A DNA stretch of 14,890 nucleotides from Clostridia bacterium (GCA_017453085.1 JAFTKV010000003.1:1-14890); one strand, 5' to 3'; counted from the stretch's first letter, positions 6,940 to 13,949 are shown. Numbers and translations are program-made. The notes: generated from the letters alone by a model not told the origin.

Positions 6940-7827
6940 ATGGATGCTGTTAAGCCCATTAAGCTCACCCGTGCAAAATATTTTAATAAGGATATGTTCT
7001 TCGATCTGTCTACTCATACGGTGAGCGAAGACTATCCCCTTCATTGGCACGATTTTTACGAAATTGAGTATATTCATCGCGGGCACGCGATCCAGACTAT
7101 TAACGGCGTAGAATACGAGGTGGAGCCGGGCAGCGTTGCACTGCTTTCCCCCACCGATTTTCATTCCTACCGAAACGTAACTGCAGACGACCCCTTAACG
7201 GTGTTCAACATCAAGTTTTCCGATCTGATCCTCCCTGCGGAGATCCGTACTGAGCTTTGTACGCTCAGCCGTCCCTTGTTTGGAATGACCCAGCGACTAA
7301 AGCCCCTGTTCGATTCCTTGTACGGCGAATACAGCAGCACTTGGTACGGCAGAGAGCAGTATATTCTGGCCGGCATCGCTCAGTTATGCATTCTGCTGCT
7401 ACGCAGTGCCAAAGAATTTGACAGAGACTCCGGCACGTCGGCGCAAGAGCAGGAATCCTCCTCCCGCTCCCTGATCCAGGAGGCGGTGCTCTACATCCGC
7501 AACCGGTATCGGGGTCCCATCACGGTCGAAGAGGTAGCACGGGTAGTGCACCTGACTCCCAACTACTTCAGCGAGTACTTCAAAAAGCAGACCGGCGTGA
7601 AGTTCTCCTCCTACGTACAAAAGCTGCGCCTGGAGTTTGCGGTCAGCCTGCTGAAAATGTCCGACCTGTCGGTGAAGCAGGTGGCTGACGAATCGGGATT
7701 CAACAGCGCCGCCTACTTTTCCAACGCCTTTAAGGATGCCTTCGGGATTTCCCCCGAGCAATTCAGAAAAAGTAATCTGCGCACCGTATCACCGGTTCAA
7801 TCCATCATAAAGGAGATTAAAGAATGA
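6940..7827 (+). CDS. AraC family transcriptional regulator with cupin sensor domain
   Basis: The protein has 295 aa. ATG 6940 follows AGAGAGG (6926-6932). Residues about 20-85 form a cupin-type ligand-binding domain ('HWHDFYEIEYIHRG', 'PGSVALLSPTDFHSY'), usual for sugar-sensing members. Residues about 180-280 hold the double helix-turn-helix: first unit 'ITVEEVARVVHLTPNYFSEYF' region (194-214), second 'SVKQVADESGFNSAAYFSNAF' region (244-264), then the 'F.DAFGISPEQFRK' end of the AraC signature. It should bind DNA near its own and the GH2 promoter and respond to a saccharide or its breakdown product; the inducer is not predictable. Its last codons overlap the GH130 start (ATGA), so the two are probably translationally coupled. 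The direct repeat at 6869-6892 is a candidate target. Confidence 0.92.
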   Translation: MDAVKPIKLTRAKYFNKDMFFDLSTHTVSEDYPLHWHDFYEIEYIHRGHAIQTINGVEYEVEPGSVALLSPTDFHSYRNVTADDPLTVFNIKFSDLILPAEIRTELCTLSRPLFGMTQRLKPLFDSLYGEYSSTWYGREQYILAGIAQLCILLLRSAKEFDRDSGTSAQEQESSSRSLIQEAVLYIRNRYRGPITVEEVARVVHLTPNYFSEYFKKQTGVKFSSYVQKLRLEFAVSLLKMSDLSVKQVADESGFNSAAYFSNAFKDAFGISPEQFRKSNLRTVSPVQSIIKEIKE

Positions 7828-8798
7828 TCCGAACCGAATATACCAGTGCTCCCTGTCTGAAAAAGCTGGAGCGCCCTGTGCTTACCAAGGATGACATCCC
7901 CTATAACGCTGCGCTGATCTTCAACGCAGGCGTTGCCAAGATCGGGGACGAATACGTGATGCTCTTCCGCAACGACTACGGTGACTACGACAAACAGATC
8001 CTGCGGGGCACCAATCTGGGGCTTGCCCGCTCTAAGGACGGCATCCATTGGACGGCATCGAATAAACCCTGCTTTGCCATGCGGGACGAGGAGATCGGCA
8101 GAGTGTACGACCCTCGACTGACCGTCATCGACGGCAAATGCTATGTTTGCTTTGCCATGGATACCCGTCACGGCATCCGCGGCGGCATCGCCGTCACCGA
8201 GGATTTCGAGACCTTCAACATCCTCTCTCTGTCCGCACCCGATAACCGCAATATGGTACTGTTCCCCGAAAAGATAGGCGGCTATTACGCCCGTCTGGAG
8301 CGCCCTATGCCGGTCTACTCCAGAGGCAGAGACCGCTTCGATCTGTGGTACAGCGAATCCCCCGATCTGCAGTTCTGGGGCAATACCAGCCTGGTGATGG
8401 GCGTGGAGGACGTACCCTTTGCCAACGACAAGATCGGTCCCGGTGCCCCCCCCGTCAAGACCGACAAGGGCTGGCTGATTGCCTTCCACAGCGTGATCCG
8501 CGACAACGAGCGGGGCAAGCACGGCTGGGAGGATCGATGGCAAAAGTGCTACTACGCCGGCATCGCCCTGCTGGATCTGAAGGATCCCTCCAAGGTGATC
8601 GGAATGTACAAGGAGCCGCTGATCGCACCCGAGCTGCCCTTCGAGACCGACGAAGGTTTCCGCACTCACGTCATCTTCCCCGGCGGCATGATCCTGGAGC
8701 CCGACGGCGAGGTGAAGATCTACTACGGTGCCGCCGACACGGTAGAGTGCCTTGCCACCGCCCACGTGGACGACCTGATCCGCCTTTGCTTACAATAA
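7824..8798 (+). CDS. Glycoside hydrolase family 130 enzyme (mannoside phosphorylase type)
   Basis: The protein has 324 aa. ATG 7824 overlaps the TGA of the regulator and has AGGAG (7811-7815) within that gene. It has the five-bladed propeller pattern of GH130: 'IFNAGV' (32-37), 'RNDYG' (49-53), 'VYDPRLT' (94-100, Asp96 the likely proton donor by position), 'RNMVLFPEK' (142-150), 'GPGAPPVKTDKGWL' (205-218) and 'YYGAADT' near the end. Characterised relatives phosphorolyse beta-mannosyl linkages to mannose 1-phosphate, for example 4-O-beta-mannosyl-glucose or mannooligosaccharides; some members are hydrolases. There is no signal peptide, so it acts on imported sugars. With GH2 and AraC nearby, a role in beta-mannoside or host N-glycan core use is plausible. 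The exact subfamily was not determined. Confidence 0.92.
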   Translation: MIRTEYTSAPCLKKLERPVLTKDDIPYNAALIFNAGVAKIGDEYVMLFRNDYGDYDKQILRGTNLGLARSKDGIHWTASNKPCFAMRDEEIGRVYDPRLTVIDGKCYVCFAMDTRHGIRGGIAVTEDFETFNILSLSAPDNRNMVLFPEKIGGYYARLERPMPVYSRGRDRFDLWYSESPDLQFWGNTSLVMGVEDVPFANDKIGPGAPPVKTDKGWLIAFHSVIRDNERGKHGWEDRWQKCYYAGIALLDLKDPSKVIGMYKEPLIAPELPFETDEGFRTHVIFPGGMILEPDGEVKIYYGAADTVECLATAHVDDLIRLCLQ

Positions 8799-8804
8799 CA
8801 CATC

Positions 8805-8828
8805 AAAAAACCTCGTCTATGACGAGGT
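8805..8828 (-). terminator. Terminator of the acyltransferase operon (possibly bidirectional)
   Basis: The stem ACCTCGTC/GACGAGGT with a TAT loop (8810-8817 with 8821-8828) is followed on the minus strand by a run of T (8810 down to 8805), eight bases past the stop at 8836. On the plus strand the tail is only CTTTG, so it would end the GH130 transcript less cleanly. Confidence 0.85.
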
Positions 8829-8835
8829 CTTTGTA

Positions 8836-9939
8836 TTATCCAAGCTTCATGGAATGGAGCACCTGTGCGCTGTAAAGGAAAAGGACGTCGGTGTTCTCAT
8901 CCGCCGCCAGCAGACCGGAAAAGGCAGACAGATAGGAAGGACGGATCCAGCGTAGATCCACCAGCACGATCTCCGAATACCCCTGTGCCAGCAAGGGAGC
9001 AATGCTCCGCCCGAAGCTGTCCCGGAAGAGGATCAGCTTGCGGTCGCTGTCGGCAGCGGGATTTTGCAGGTGCAGGATCGCCGCTTCGCCGCCCAGATAC
9101 AGATCGTAGGCATCATCGCCCGCAAAGGCCTCGGTATCGTAGACTGCACCGCTCTTGCCGGTGTCCAGCACCTGCAAGGTCAGCCCCTCGATCGTAGCGT
9201 TGGTCAGATAGCGCATCTCGTCCCGATCGGCAGGCATGGCCGCCTGTCCGTAGAGAACGCCGTAGAAGTCACCTGCCGTTTTTTCGGCAAAGCCTGCGTC
9301 GGCGTAAGACGGAAGATCGCCTCCCAGCGAGGCACGCAAAGCCTCGTAGACCCCCTCCAGATTTTCCTGCTTCCAATGGATGTCGGTGGCATAGTAGTCG
9401 GAAAGCTCCAGCGCATCCCGCAGAGGAATGGGCGATGCGTTTAGCTCCTTTGCCAGAATGCCATCGATCTCGCCGTAGTCCAGCCCCAGCGGTGCATCCA
9501 TATAGTAGGATTTATCGGGGATGACGGCATAATAAGCAGGGCAGCTCGGGAAATAGGTCTGTCGTACCTCTTCCAGCAGTGCCACGTTGGAGATGACGTT
9601 TGCGGTGTTCATGGGGTAGAGCAGCTCCGCCTGAATACCGTCCTCGCTGTAATAGCCGTTCACGTCCTTTTGCAGCAGGACGTGATGGGCAAAGCCGCTT
9701 TTCAGAAAGCGCAGCTCATCCCGCAGATAGAACTGATCGCTTAGATAGTTCTCCCACGCGGTAAAATATTCGGAAAGCTCCTCAGCCTCCTCCAAGGAAG
9801 GCGTTTGCTCCAGCTCTCGCCGTTCGTAGACCGAATACTCCTTGTCGGGGGACAGCCAGGCGGCAATCCCGAAGAAGGCCACGAACAGGCAAAAGATCGC
9901 CGCCGTAGCGATATGACGGATAGTGGAAACAGTTTTCAT
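8836..9939 (-). CDS. DHHW/AlgJ-like protein, partner of MBOAT acyltransferase
   Basis: The protein has 367 aa. ATG 9939 follows AAGGA about eight bases upstream. One N-terminal hydrophobic segment (about 8-29) anchors it, with the rest outside the membrane. The SGNH-like core shows 'TDIHWK' (Asp186, His188, Trp189; the DxHW signature of the DHHW and AlgX/AlgJ families) and 'FRDSFG' (Ser308). These are the expected Asp-His and Ser of an acetyl transfer or esterase site. In alginate-type systems AlgI (MBOAT) passes acetyl groups across the membrane and AlgJ/AlgX place them on the polymer. By analogy this protein probably O-acylates a surface polysaccharide or teichoic acid. It starts 21 bp after the MBOAT stop and ends the operon. 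The acceptor glycan cannot be told from the window. Confidence 0.85.
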   Translation of the reverse strand: MKTVSTIRHIATAAIFCLFVAFFGIAAWLSPDKEYSVYERRELEQTPSLEEAEELSEYFTAWENYLSDQFYLRDELRFLKSGFAHHVLLQKDVNGYYSEDGIQAELLYPMNTANVISNVALLEEVRQTYFPSCPAYYAVIPDKSYYMDAPLGLDYGEIDGILAKELNASPIPLRDALELSDYYATDIHWKQENLEGVYEALRASLGGDLPSYADAGFAEKTAGDFYGVLYGQAAMPADRDEMRYLTNATIEGLTLQVLDTGKSGAVYDTEAFAGDDAYDLYLGGEAAILHLQNPAADSDRKLILFRDSFGRSIAPLLAQGYSEIVLVDLRWIRPSYLSAFSGLLAADENTDVLFLYSAQVLHSMKLG

Positions 9940-9960
9940 AAAAATTCCTTATCAGGCAGG

Positions 9961-11346
9961 TCAGAATCGGAAATACAGGAAGGGATTAAAGGACGAATCC
10001 ACGATATAGGCCGTGGAGATCGCCAGTGCGGCCGCCACCAGCAAAGGCTGGAGGATCGCAGTCACGCCCTCCGCCCGTCTTTGCAAAAGATCCCAGCACT
10101 TTTTCGGCAGAGGCGTTGCGCCAACGATGGCGATCAGCACCAGCACCGCTCCGCTTCTCCAATAGTAGAGGGCGGCGGGATCGGTAAGCCCCGATCTGCC
10201 AAAAAGGATCGCCAGATCGGACAGGGTGCCCGCCAATCCGTCTGCTCCGAAAAGCACGAAGCCAAACAGCGTGACGGCGATGACAAGCAGATGTCCCAGG
10301 GGGCGGAATTTGGCAAAGATCCTTCCCAAAAAGAGCTTTTCCAGACAAAGGAGTACGCCGTACAGCGCGCCCCACAAAACGAAGTTCATTACGCCGGTGC
10401 CCGAGCCGTGCCACAGACCGGTGAGTGCCCAGACGATCAGCAAATTCAGCATCCAGCGGGGACGGCTGACCCGGCTGCCGCCCAACGGGATATAGACGTA
10501 ATCCCTGAACCAGCCCGAGAGCGTCTTATGCCAACGGCGCCAGAACTCGGTAATGCTGCCGGAAATATAGGGATAATCGAAGTTTTCGGGGAAATCGAAG
10601 CCGAAAACCCGTCCCAGACCGATCGCCATATCGGAGTAGCCCGAGAAGTCGAAGTAGATCTGCAGGGCGTAGCAGATCGCGTACAACCAGCCGAAGGCGG
10701 CAGACGGTGCCTCAGCCTGTCGGAAGGTATCGCACAGCACACCCAGATTGTTCGCAAGGAGCACTTTTTTGGAAAGTCCCACGGTAAAGCGGGCAAGTCC
10801 CTCGGAAAAGCCTTGCAGAGTATGGCGGCGATTTTCCAGCTCCTCGTCCACGTCGGTGTAGCGAACGATGGGGCCGGCGATCAGCTGCGGAAAGAGACAA
10901 AGGTAGGTAGCAAAGGCGAAGGGATTCTTCTGCAGCTTCGCCTCTCCACGGTAGACGTCGATGGTATAGGACATCGCCTGGAAGGTGTAGAAGCTGATGC
11001 CCAGCGGCAGCGCAAAGGGCTCAAAGGAGGTGCCCAGCAGCGCATTCAGTCCACCGATCCAGACTGCCGAAAACTTGAAAAACACCAGCGTGCCGATATT
11101 CAGCACCACTGCCAGGATGAGGAACGGCTTTTTGGCGCGGGGAAGCCCCTCGATTGCCAGTGCGAACAGGTAATTGCCCAGCGCAGAGGCGATCAGCAGG
11201 AAGGTATAGCGAGGCTCTCCCGTAAAATAGAACAGGAGGCTGGCGGCCAGCAGAAGATAATTCTTTGCCCGCCGCGGGGTCAGATAGTATAAGATCAGCA
11301 GGATCGGCAGAAAGACGAACAGAAACGGCGTTTCGGAAAATACCAC
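9961..11346 (-). CDS. MBOAT family O-acyltransferase (AlgI/DltB-like)
   Basis: The protein has 461 aa. The start is taken as the GTG at 11346, read MVFSETPF and matching the common MVFSS start of AlgI proteins; GGAG lies eight bases upstream. A longer frame from the GTG at 11355 overlaps that ribosome binding site and is rejected. The protein is hydrophobic throughout with many membrane helices. The conserved MBOAT core is clear: 'QIYFDFSGYSDMAIGLG', 'FPENFDYPY', 'EFWRRWHKTLSGWFRDYVYIPLGG' region (His273) and 'ALTGLWHGSG' (His313, the invariant catalytic His). It should accept an acyl group, usually acetyl, from a cytoplasmic donor and move it across the membrane for the DHHW partner. It lies 39 bp after the DUF4358 gene and 21 bp before the DHHW gene. 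AlgI-like is preferred over DltB because no D-alanine ligase genes are present. Confidence 0.93.
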   Translation of the reverse strand: MVFSETPFLFVFLPILLILYYLTPRRAKNYLLLAASLLFYFTGEPRYTFLLIASALGNYLFALAIEGLPRAKKPFLILAVVLNIGTLVFFKFSAVWIGGLNALLGTSFEPFALPLGISFYTFQAMSYTIDVYRGEAKLQKNPFAFATYLCLFPQLIAGPIVRYTDVDEELENRRHTLQGFSEGLARFTVGLSKKVLLANNLGVLCDTFRQAEAPSAAFGWLYAICYALQIYFDFSGYSDMAIGLGRVFGFDFPENFDYPYISGSITEFWRRWHKTLSGWFRDYVYIPLGGSRVSRPRWMLNLLIVWALTGLWHGSGTGVMNFVLWGALYGVLLCLEKLFLGRIFAKFRPLGHLLVIAVTLFGFVLFGADGLAGTLSDLAILFGRSGLTDPAALYYWRSGAVLVLIAIVGATPLPKKCWDLLQRRAEGVTAILQPLLVAAALAISTAYIVDSSFNPFLYFRF

Positions 11347-11385
11347 GGTCAGCACTCCTTTCCGGAAGCTTTTAGAAAGATAGGG

Positions 11386-11937
11386 TTACTGATAATTGCG
11401 GAATGCTTCCACGATGGCGGCACCGCGGGCAGAATCGTCATCCAGCACCAGCAGGATCACGTTGCCGTTGACCACAGTTTCCACGTAGGATGCGGTCACG
11501 CAGACCCAGCGACGGGGATCAACGCCCGACTTCATCTGTGCGGCGATCTTGGCGGCGTCCTCGCCGTCCTTCACCCGAAGCATGCTGATGCCGAAGGGGA
11601 TCGCACCCATCATAGGCTCGGACACGTAGGTGGACTCGGCAATCGAGCGGTCGCTGATGCCGAAATAATACTCAAAATTATCCCGATTGACCGGCGTTTC
11701 CACCAGCGAGGGAAATTCTGCATCCACCTTCGCCATAAAGCCGTCGTAGATGGTCTTCAGAGAGCGAGTGTCGTCCTTCCCTTCTCCGCCGTCGGGAGCG
11801 GTGTTTCCGTCTGCCGCAGTAGTGGTGGCATCGGTTCCATCTGTTGTATCGGAATCTGCGGTCTCACGGGTACCGCAGGCGGAAAGAGTCAGCATAAGTG
11901 CCAACAGAATGGGGATCAGCTTTGTAAACAGGTTCAT
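11386..11937 (-). CDS. DUF4358-type lipoprotein heading the acyltransferase operon
   Basis: The protein has 183 aa. The ATG at 11937 is chosen because AAAGGAG stands eight bases upstream; the TTG two codons earlier is too close to it. Residues 1-21 are a lipoprotein signal peptide (LTLSAC, Cys21), then a Thr/Asp/Gly-rich linker to about residue 55. The mature domain (about 57-183) has 'YYFGISDRSIAESTYVSEPMM' spacing and 'LLVLDDD' near the end, which I recognise as DUF4358. That family has no proven function but is often found beside MBOAT and DHHW genes in Firmicutes. It probably sits outside the membrane as an accessory of the acylation machinery, an inference from context. It is the first gene of a three-gene leftward operon; no convincing sigma-A promoter was seen before it. 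Confidence 0.8.
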   Translation of the reverse strand: MNLFTKLIPILLALMLTLSACGTRETADSDTTDGTDATTTAADGNTAPDGGEGKDDTRSLKTIYDGFMAKVDAEFPSLVETPVNRDNFEYYFGISDRSIAESTYVSEPMMGAIPFGISMLRVKDGEDAAKIAAQMKSGVDPRRWVCVTASYVETVVNGNVILLVLDDDSARGAAIVEAFRNYQ

Positions 11938-11967
11938 ACTCAATACTCCTTTGTTTCATTTACCGTC

Positions 11968-11995
11968 AGTATGCACCGACGAGATAGCAATTATT
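11968..11995 (-). promoter_or_regulatory. Weak candidate promoter of the acyltransferase operon
   Basis: A strong terminator at 12006-12035 implies the operon has its own promoter in the short gap, yet no good sigma-A match exists. On the minus strand AATAATT (11989-11995), 15 bp, then CATACT (11968-11973) resembles, loosely, the CATAC core of sporulation sigma-E promoters. This is a tentative reading. Confidence 0.2.
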
Positions 11996-12005
11996 CTCAC
12001 TCAGT

Positions 12006-12035
12006 AAAAAATCCCGCATTGGCGCGGGATTTTTT
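12006..12035. terminator. Rho-independent terminator after the small membrane protein gene
   Basis: The 12-bp stem AAAAAATCCCGC/GCGGGATTTTTT (12006-12017 with 12024-12035) has a 6-nt loop. It lies seven bases past the stop at 12043 and mainly serves that leftward gene. Its symmetry would also let it stop rightward transcripts. It separates the small membrane protein gene from the acyltransferase operon. Confidence 0.93.
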
Positions 12036-12042
12036 ATGTAAG

Positions 12043-12342
12043 TCATTCTTCTTCAGAGACCTTGATCACCTTGCAGAATTTCAGGATGCTGAGGACGATG
12101 CCGCCCAGAACGTACAGACCCGAAACGGTGCCGACAATGCTCCAAATAGGCCACAGGAAACCAATCAGCCAACCCAGAACGCCCAGCACTGCACCGCTGA
12201 CCACGCTTGCAACAATGTACACAACGATCTCAACGATCATCTGATACAGCTCGGGGTTCTCCTTGAACTCGATCTTCAGATACTTCTGGAGATTAAAGGT
12301 TGCAGGGAAAAAGGGAGCAATCGCTTTGATAAAATCGTTCAT
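12043..12342 (-). CDS. Small two-helix membrane protein of unknown function
   Basis: The protein has 99 aa. ATG 12342 follows AAGGAGAG about six bases upstream. I do not recognise a family. Residues 1-33 are polar with a charged stretch (LKIEFKENPE). Residues about 34-62 and 66-90 form two hydrophobic segments rich in Gly, Ser and Val, with GxxxG-like spacing that favours helix packing. The tail (KVIKVSEEE) is short and charged. The gene has its own promoter and terminator, so it is probably expressed alone. It is divergent from the rlmD-type gene with a mirrored promoter. Size and topology would also fit a holin-like or stress membrane protein, but nothing in the sequence decides this. Confidence 0.8.
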   Translation of the reverse strand: MNDFIKAIAPFFPATFNLQKYLKIEFKENPELYQMIVEIVVYIVASVVSGAVLGVLGWLIGFLWPIWSIVGTVSGLYVLGGIVLSILKFCKVIKVSEEE

Positions 12343-12377
12343 ATGATTCTCTCCTTCATATTAATGATGGTTCATTT

Positions 12378-12406
12378 ATTGTAGCACAAAAGATGCGATT
12401 TGTAAA
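12378..12406 (-). promoter_or_regulatory. Sigma-A promoter of the small membrane protein gene
   Basis: On the minus strand TTTACA (12401-12406), a 17-bp spacer and TACAAT (12378-12383), with TGTGC directly before the -10. The -10 region is mirrored in the divergent promoter at 12426-12454. Confidence 0.78.
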
Positions 12407-12425
12407 TAGTTTTCACGAAAGTTTG

Positions 12426-12454
12426 TAGACTTTTTTTCAGTTTTGTGCTACAAT
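12426..12454 (+). promoter_or_regulatory. Sigma-A promoter of the rRNA methyltransferase gene
   Basis: A weak -35 TAGACT (12426-12431), a 17-bp spacer and TACAAT (12449-12454), with TGTGC before the -10. The extended -10 probably compensates for the poor -35. It lies 30 bp before the ATG at 12485. Confidence 0.65.
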
Positions 12455-12484
12455 GAAGGTAATTAACCTACGAAGGACAGAACC

Positions 12485-13807
12485 ATGAAGAAAAACGAGC
12501 AGTATCAGGTAGAAATCACCGATTTGAATAATTTGGGCAACGGCGTCTGCCGCATCGACGGCAAGGCGGTCTTCGTGCCCCGTGCCGTGGACGGCGACCG
12601 TCTCTGTGTGAAGATCATCAAGGACACCAAGGACTACGCCGTGGCGCGGATCGAGGAGATCCTCACCCCCTCCCCCTGTCGCACCGAAAGCGGTTGTGCC
12701 GTGTCGAACCGTTGCGGCGGATGCGTATACCGTCACATCACCTACGCTCACGAGGTGGAGCTGAAGCGAAACTACGTCCGCTCCGCCTTCCGCAAGGCAG
12801 GGGTGGAGGTGGAGGTTGCCCCCACTTTGTTCGGGGCGGAGTGCGGCTACCGCAATAAGGTTCAGTACCCCGTGGGAGAGGGTATGACCGTGGGCTTCTA
12901 CGCTCCTCGCTCTCACGAGATCATCCCCTGTGGCGATTGCGCCCTGCAAAAGCCGATTTTTACCCCCATCATCGCCACTCTGCAGACCCTTCTTCGCAAG
13001 GCGGGGGTCAAGCCTTATCGGGAAGAGGACGGCTCGGGACTTTTGCGCCATCTTTTCCTCCGCTGTGCTACCTCGGGCGAGGTGATGGTGACGCTGGTCA
13101 CTACATCCCAACCCTTCCCTGCCGCAAAGGCGATTGCAGAACAGCTTCGCACCGCACATCCCGAGGTGGTGTCGGTAGTGCGCAATTATAACGATGTCCG
13201 CTCCAACGTGATCCTCGGCGACCGCTGCGAGACTCTGTCGGGGGCTGACGTGCTCACCGATACCCTCTGCGGACTCACCTTTAATCTGTCGCCCCTTTCC
13301 TTCTATCAGGTGAACCACGATATGGCAGAGGTGCTCTATCGCAAGGCGGCAGAGCTTGCAGAGCTTCGCCCCGGCGATCGGGTGGCCGATCTCTTCTGCG
13401 GTGCAGGCACCATCGGGCTGTCGGTGGCGGCAATGTACCCCGACATCCGGCTGATCGGCGTGGAGATCATCCCCGAGGCGGTGGAAAACGCCAAGGAGAA
13501 CGCCCGTCAGAACGGCATCGCCAACGCTACGTTTATTTGCGGTGACGCCAACTCCGCCGAGCTCTCCGGTGCAGACGTGATCTTCCTCGACCCCCCTCGC
13601 AAGGGCTGCGAGGAGTCGCTGGTGAAGCAGATTGCCGCCCTCGCTCCCCGACGGGTGGTCTACATCTCCTGCAATCCCGACACCCTGGCACGGGACGTAG
13701 CGAGATTTGCCGAGGTTGGGTACAAGCCCGGGGTGGTGTATCCCGTGGATCTCTTCCCTCGGACGGGGCATTGCGAGGCCGTGGTGAGACTTACAAAGAG
13801 CCACTAA
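12485..13807 (+). CDS. rlmD: 23S rRNA (uracil-5-)-methyltransferase, RlmD/RumA type
   Basis: The protein has 440 aa. ATG 12485 follows GAAGGA (12472-12477). Residues about 1-60 form a TRAM RNA-binding domain. Cys71, Cys77, Cys80 and Cys152 reproduce the spacing of the RumA iron-sulfur cluster ligands (C-x5-C-x2-C...C). The SAM-binding fold has 'VADLFCGAGTIGLS' (about 303-316), then 'DPPRKG' and the catalytic 'SCNPDTLARD' (Cys396), and the C-terminal 'GHCEAVV' with Glu431 as general base. It methylates C5 of a uridine in 23S rRNA in the cytoplasm. In Gram-positives one enzyme (RlmCD) can modify both U747 and U1939, so the site is not certain. TrmA is less likely because of the TRAM domain and cluster. 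It is a single gene without a clear terminator; the repeat element at 13812 begins five bases after its stop. Confidence 0.93.
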   Translation: MKKNEQYQVEITDLNNLGNGVCRIDGKAVFVPRAVDGDRLCVKIIKDTKDYAVARIEEILTPSPCRTESGCAVSNRCGGCVYRHITYAHEVELKRNYVRSAFRKAGVEVEVAPTLFGAECGYRNKVQYPVGEGMTVGFYAPRSHEIIPCGDCALQKPIFTPIIATLQTLLRKAGVKPYREEDGSGLLRHLFLRCATSGEVMVTLVTTSQPFPAAKAIAEQLRTAHPEVVSVVRNYNDVRSNVILGDRCETLSGADVLTDTLCGLTFNLSPLSFYQVNHDMAEVLYRKAAELAELRPGDRVADLFCGAGTIGLSVAAMYPDIRLIGVEIIPEAVENAKENARQNGIANATFICGDANSAELSGADVIFLDPPRKGCEESLVKQIAALAPRRVVYISCNPDTLARDVARFAEVGYKPGVVYPVDLFPRTGHCEAVVRLTKSH

Positions 13808-13811
13808 CCCC

Positions 13812-13949
13812 GTAGGGACCATCGTTCTCGACGGTCCGTGAATGAATTTTGCCGTATAAAATTGAGAAATTGCAAACGAAGGTACCCCCAAAAATTATAA
13901 CCGAGTTTTGATCGCTCGTTCTCGGACCGTCGAGGACGCCGGTCCCTAC
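13812..13949. mobile_element. 138-bp MITE-like element with 27-bp imperfect terminal inverted repeats
   Basis: The left end (13812-13838) begins GTAGGGACC and ends CTCGACGGTCCG; the right end (13923-13949) is its reverse complement with three mismatches out of 27. Each arm is also a short palindrome (GGACCG...CGGTCC), so it can fold alone. The 84-bp interior is AT-rich and non-coding. No target-site duplication is obvious and no transposase lies in the window. The structure fits a non-autonomous transposable element or a REP-like dispersed repeat; I believe similar GTAGGGACC-type repeats occur widely in Clostridia, but this is from memory. Confidence 0.7.

Larger units (their letters stand above)
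12378..12454. repeat. 14-bp perfect inverted repeat covering both divergent -10 regions
   Basis: ATTGTAGCACAAAA at 12378-12391 is the exact reverse complement of TTTTGTGCTACAAT at 12441-12454, with 49 bp between the arms. Each arm contains the extended -10 element of the promoter reading outward from it. Confidence 0.85.

Noticed and set aside
7797..8765. 322-codon leftward open frame over the GH130 gene
   Set aside because: It is antisense to a gene with many GH130 motifs; no start signals.
9805..11292. 495-codon rightward open frame over the DHHW and MBOAT genes
   Set aside because: Its product is low-complexity and rich in Gln, Arg and Gly, with no family match, while the opposite strand encodes two clear families.
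11386..12342. Small lipoprotein and small membrane protein as a toxin-antitoxin or phage lysis pair
   Set aside because: They are separated by a strong terminator, and the lipoprotein clearly belongs to the acyltransferase operon.
12378..12454. Invertible promoter (phase-variation switch)
   Set aside because: The 14-bp arms are short, no recombinase gene is nearby, and inversion of the 49-bp core would only swap the two -35 boxes. Kept only as a shared-promoter observation.
12437..13891. 484-codon open frame antisense to the rRNA methyltransferase gene
   Set aside because: It mirrors a well-supported gene, has no recognisable domain or ribosome binding site, and long antisense frames are expected from the G/C-rich third positions here.
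13812..13949. CRISPR array or structured RNA gene
   Set aside because: There are only two inverted arms rather than direct repeats with spacers, and no promoter or T-run end for an RNA was seen.
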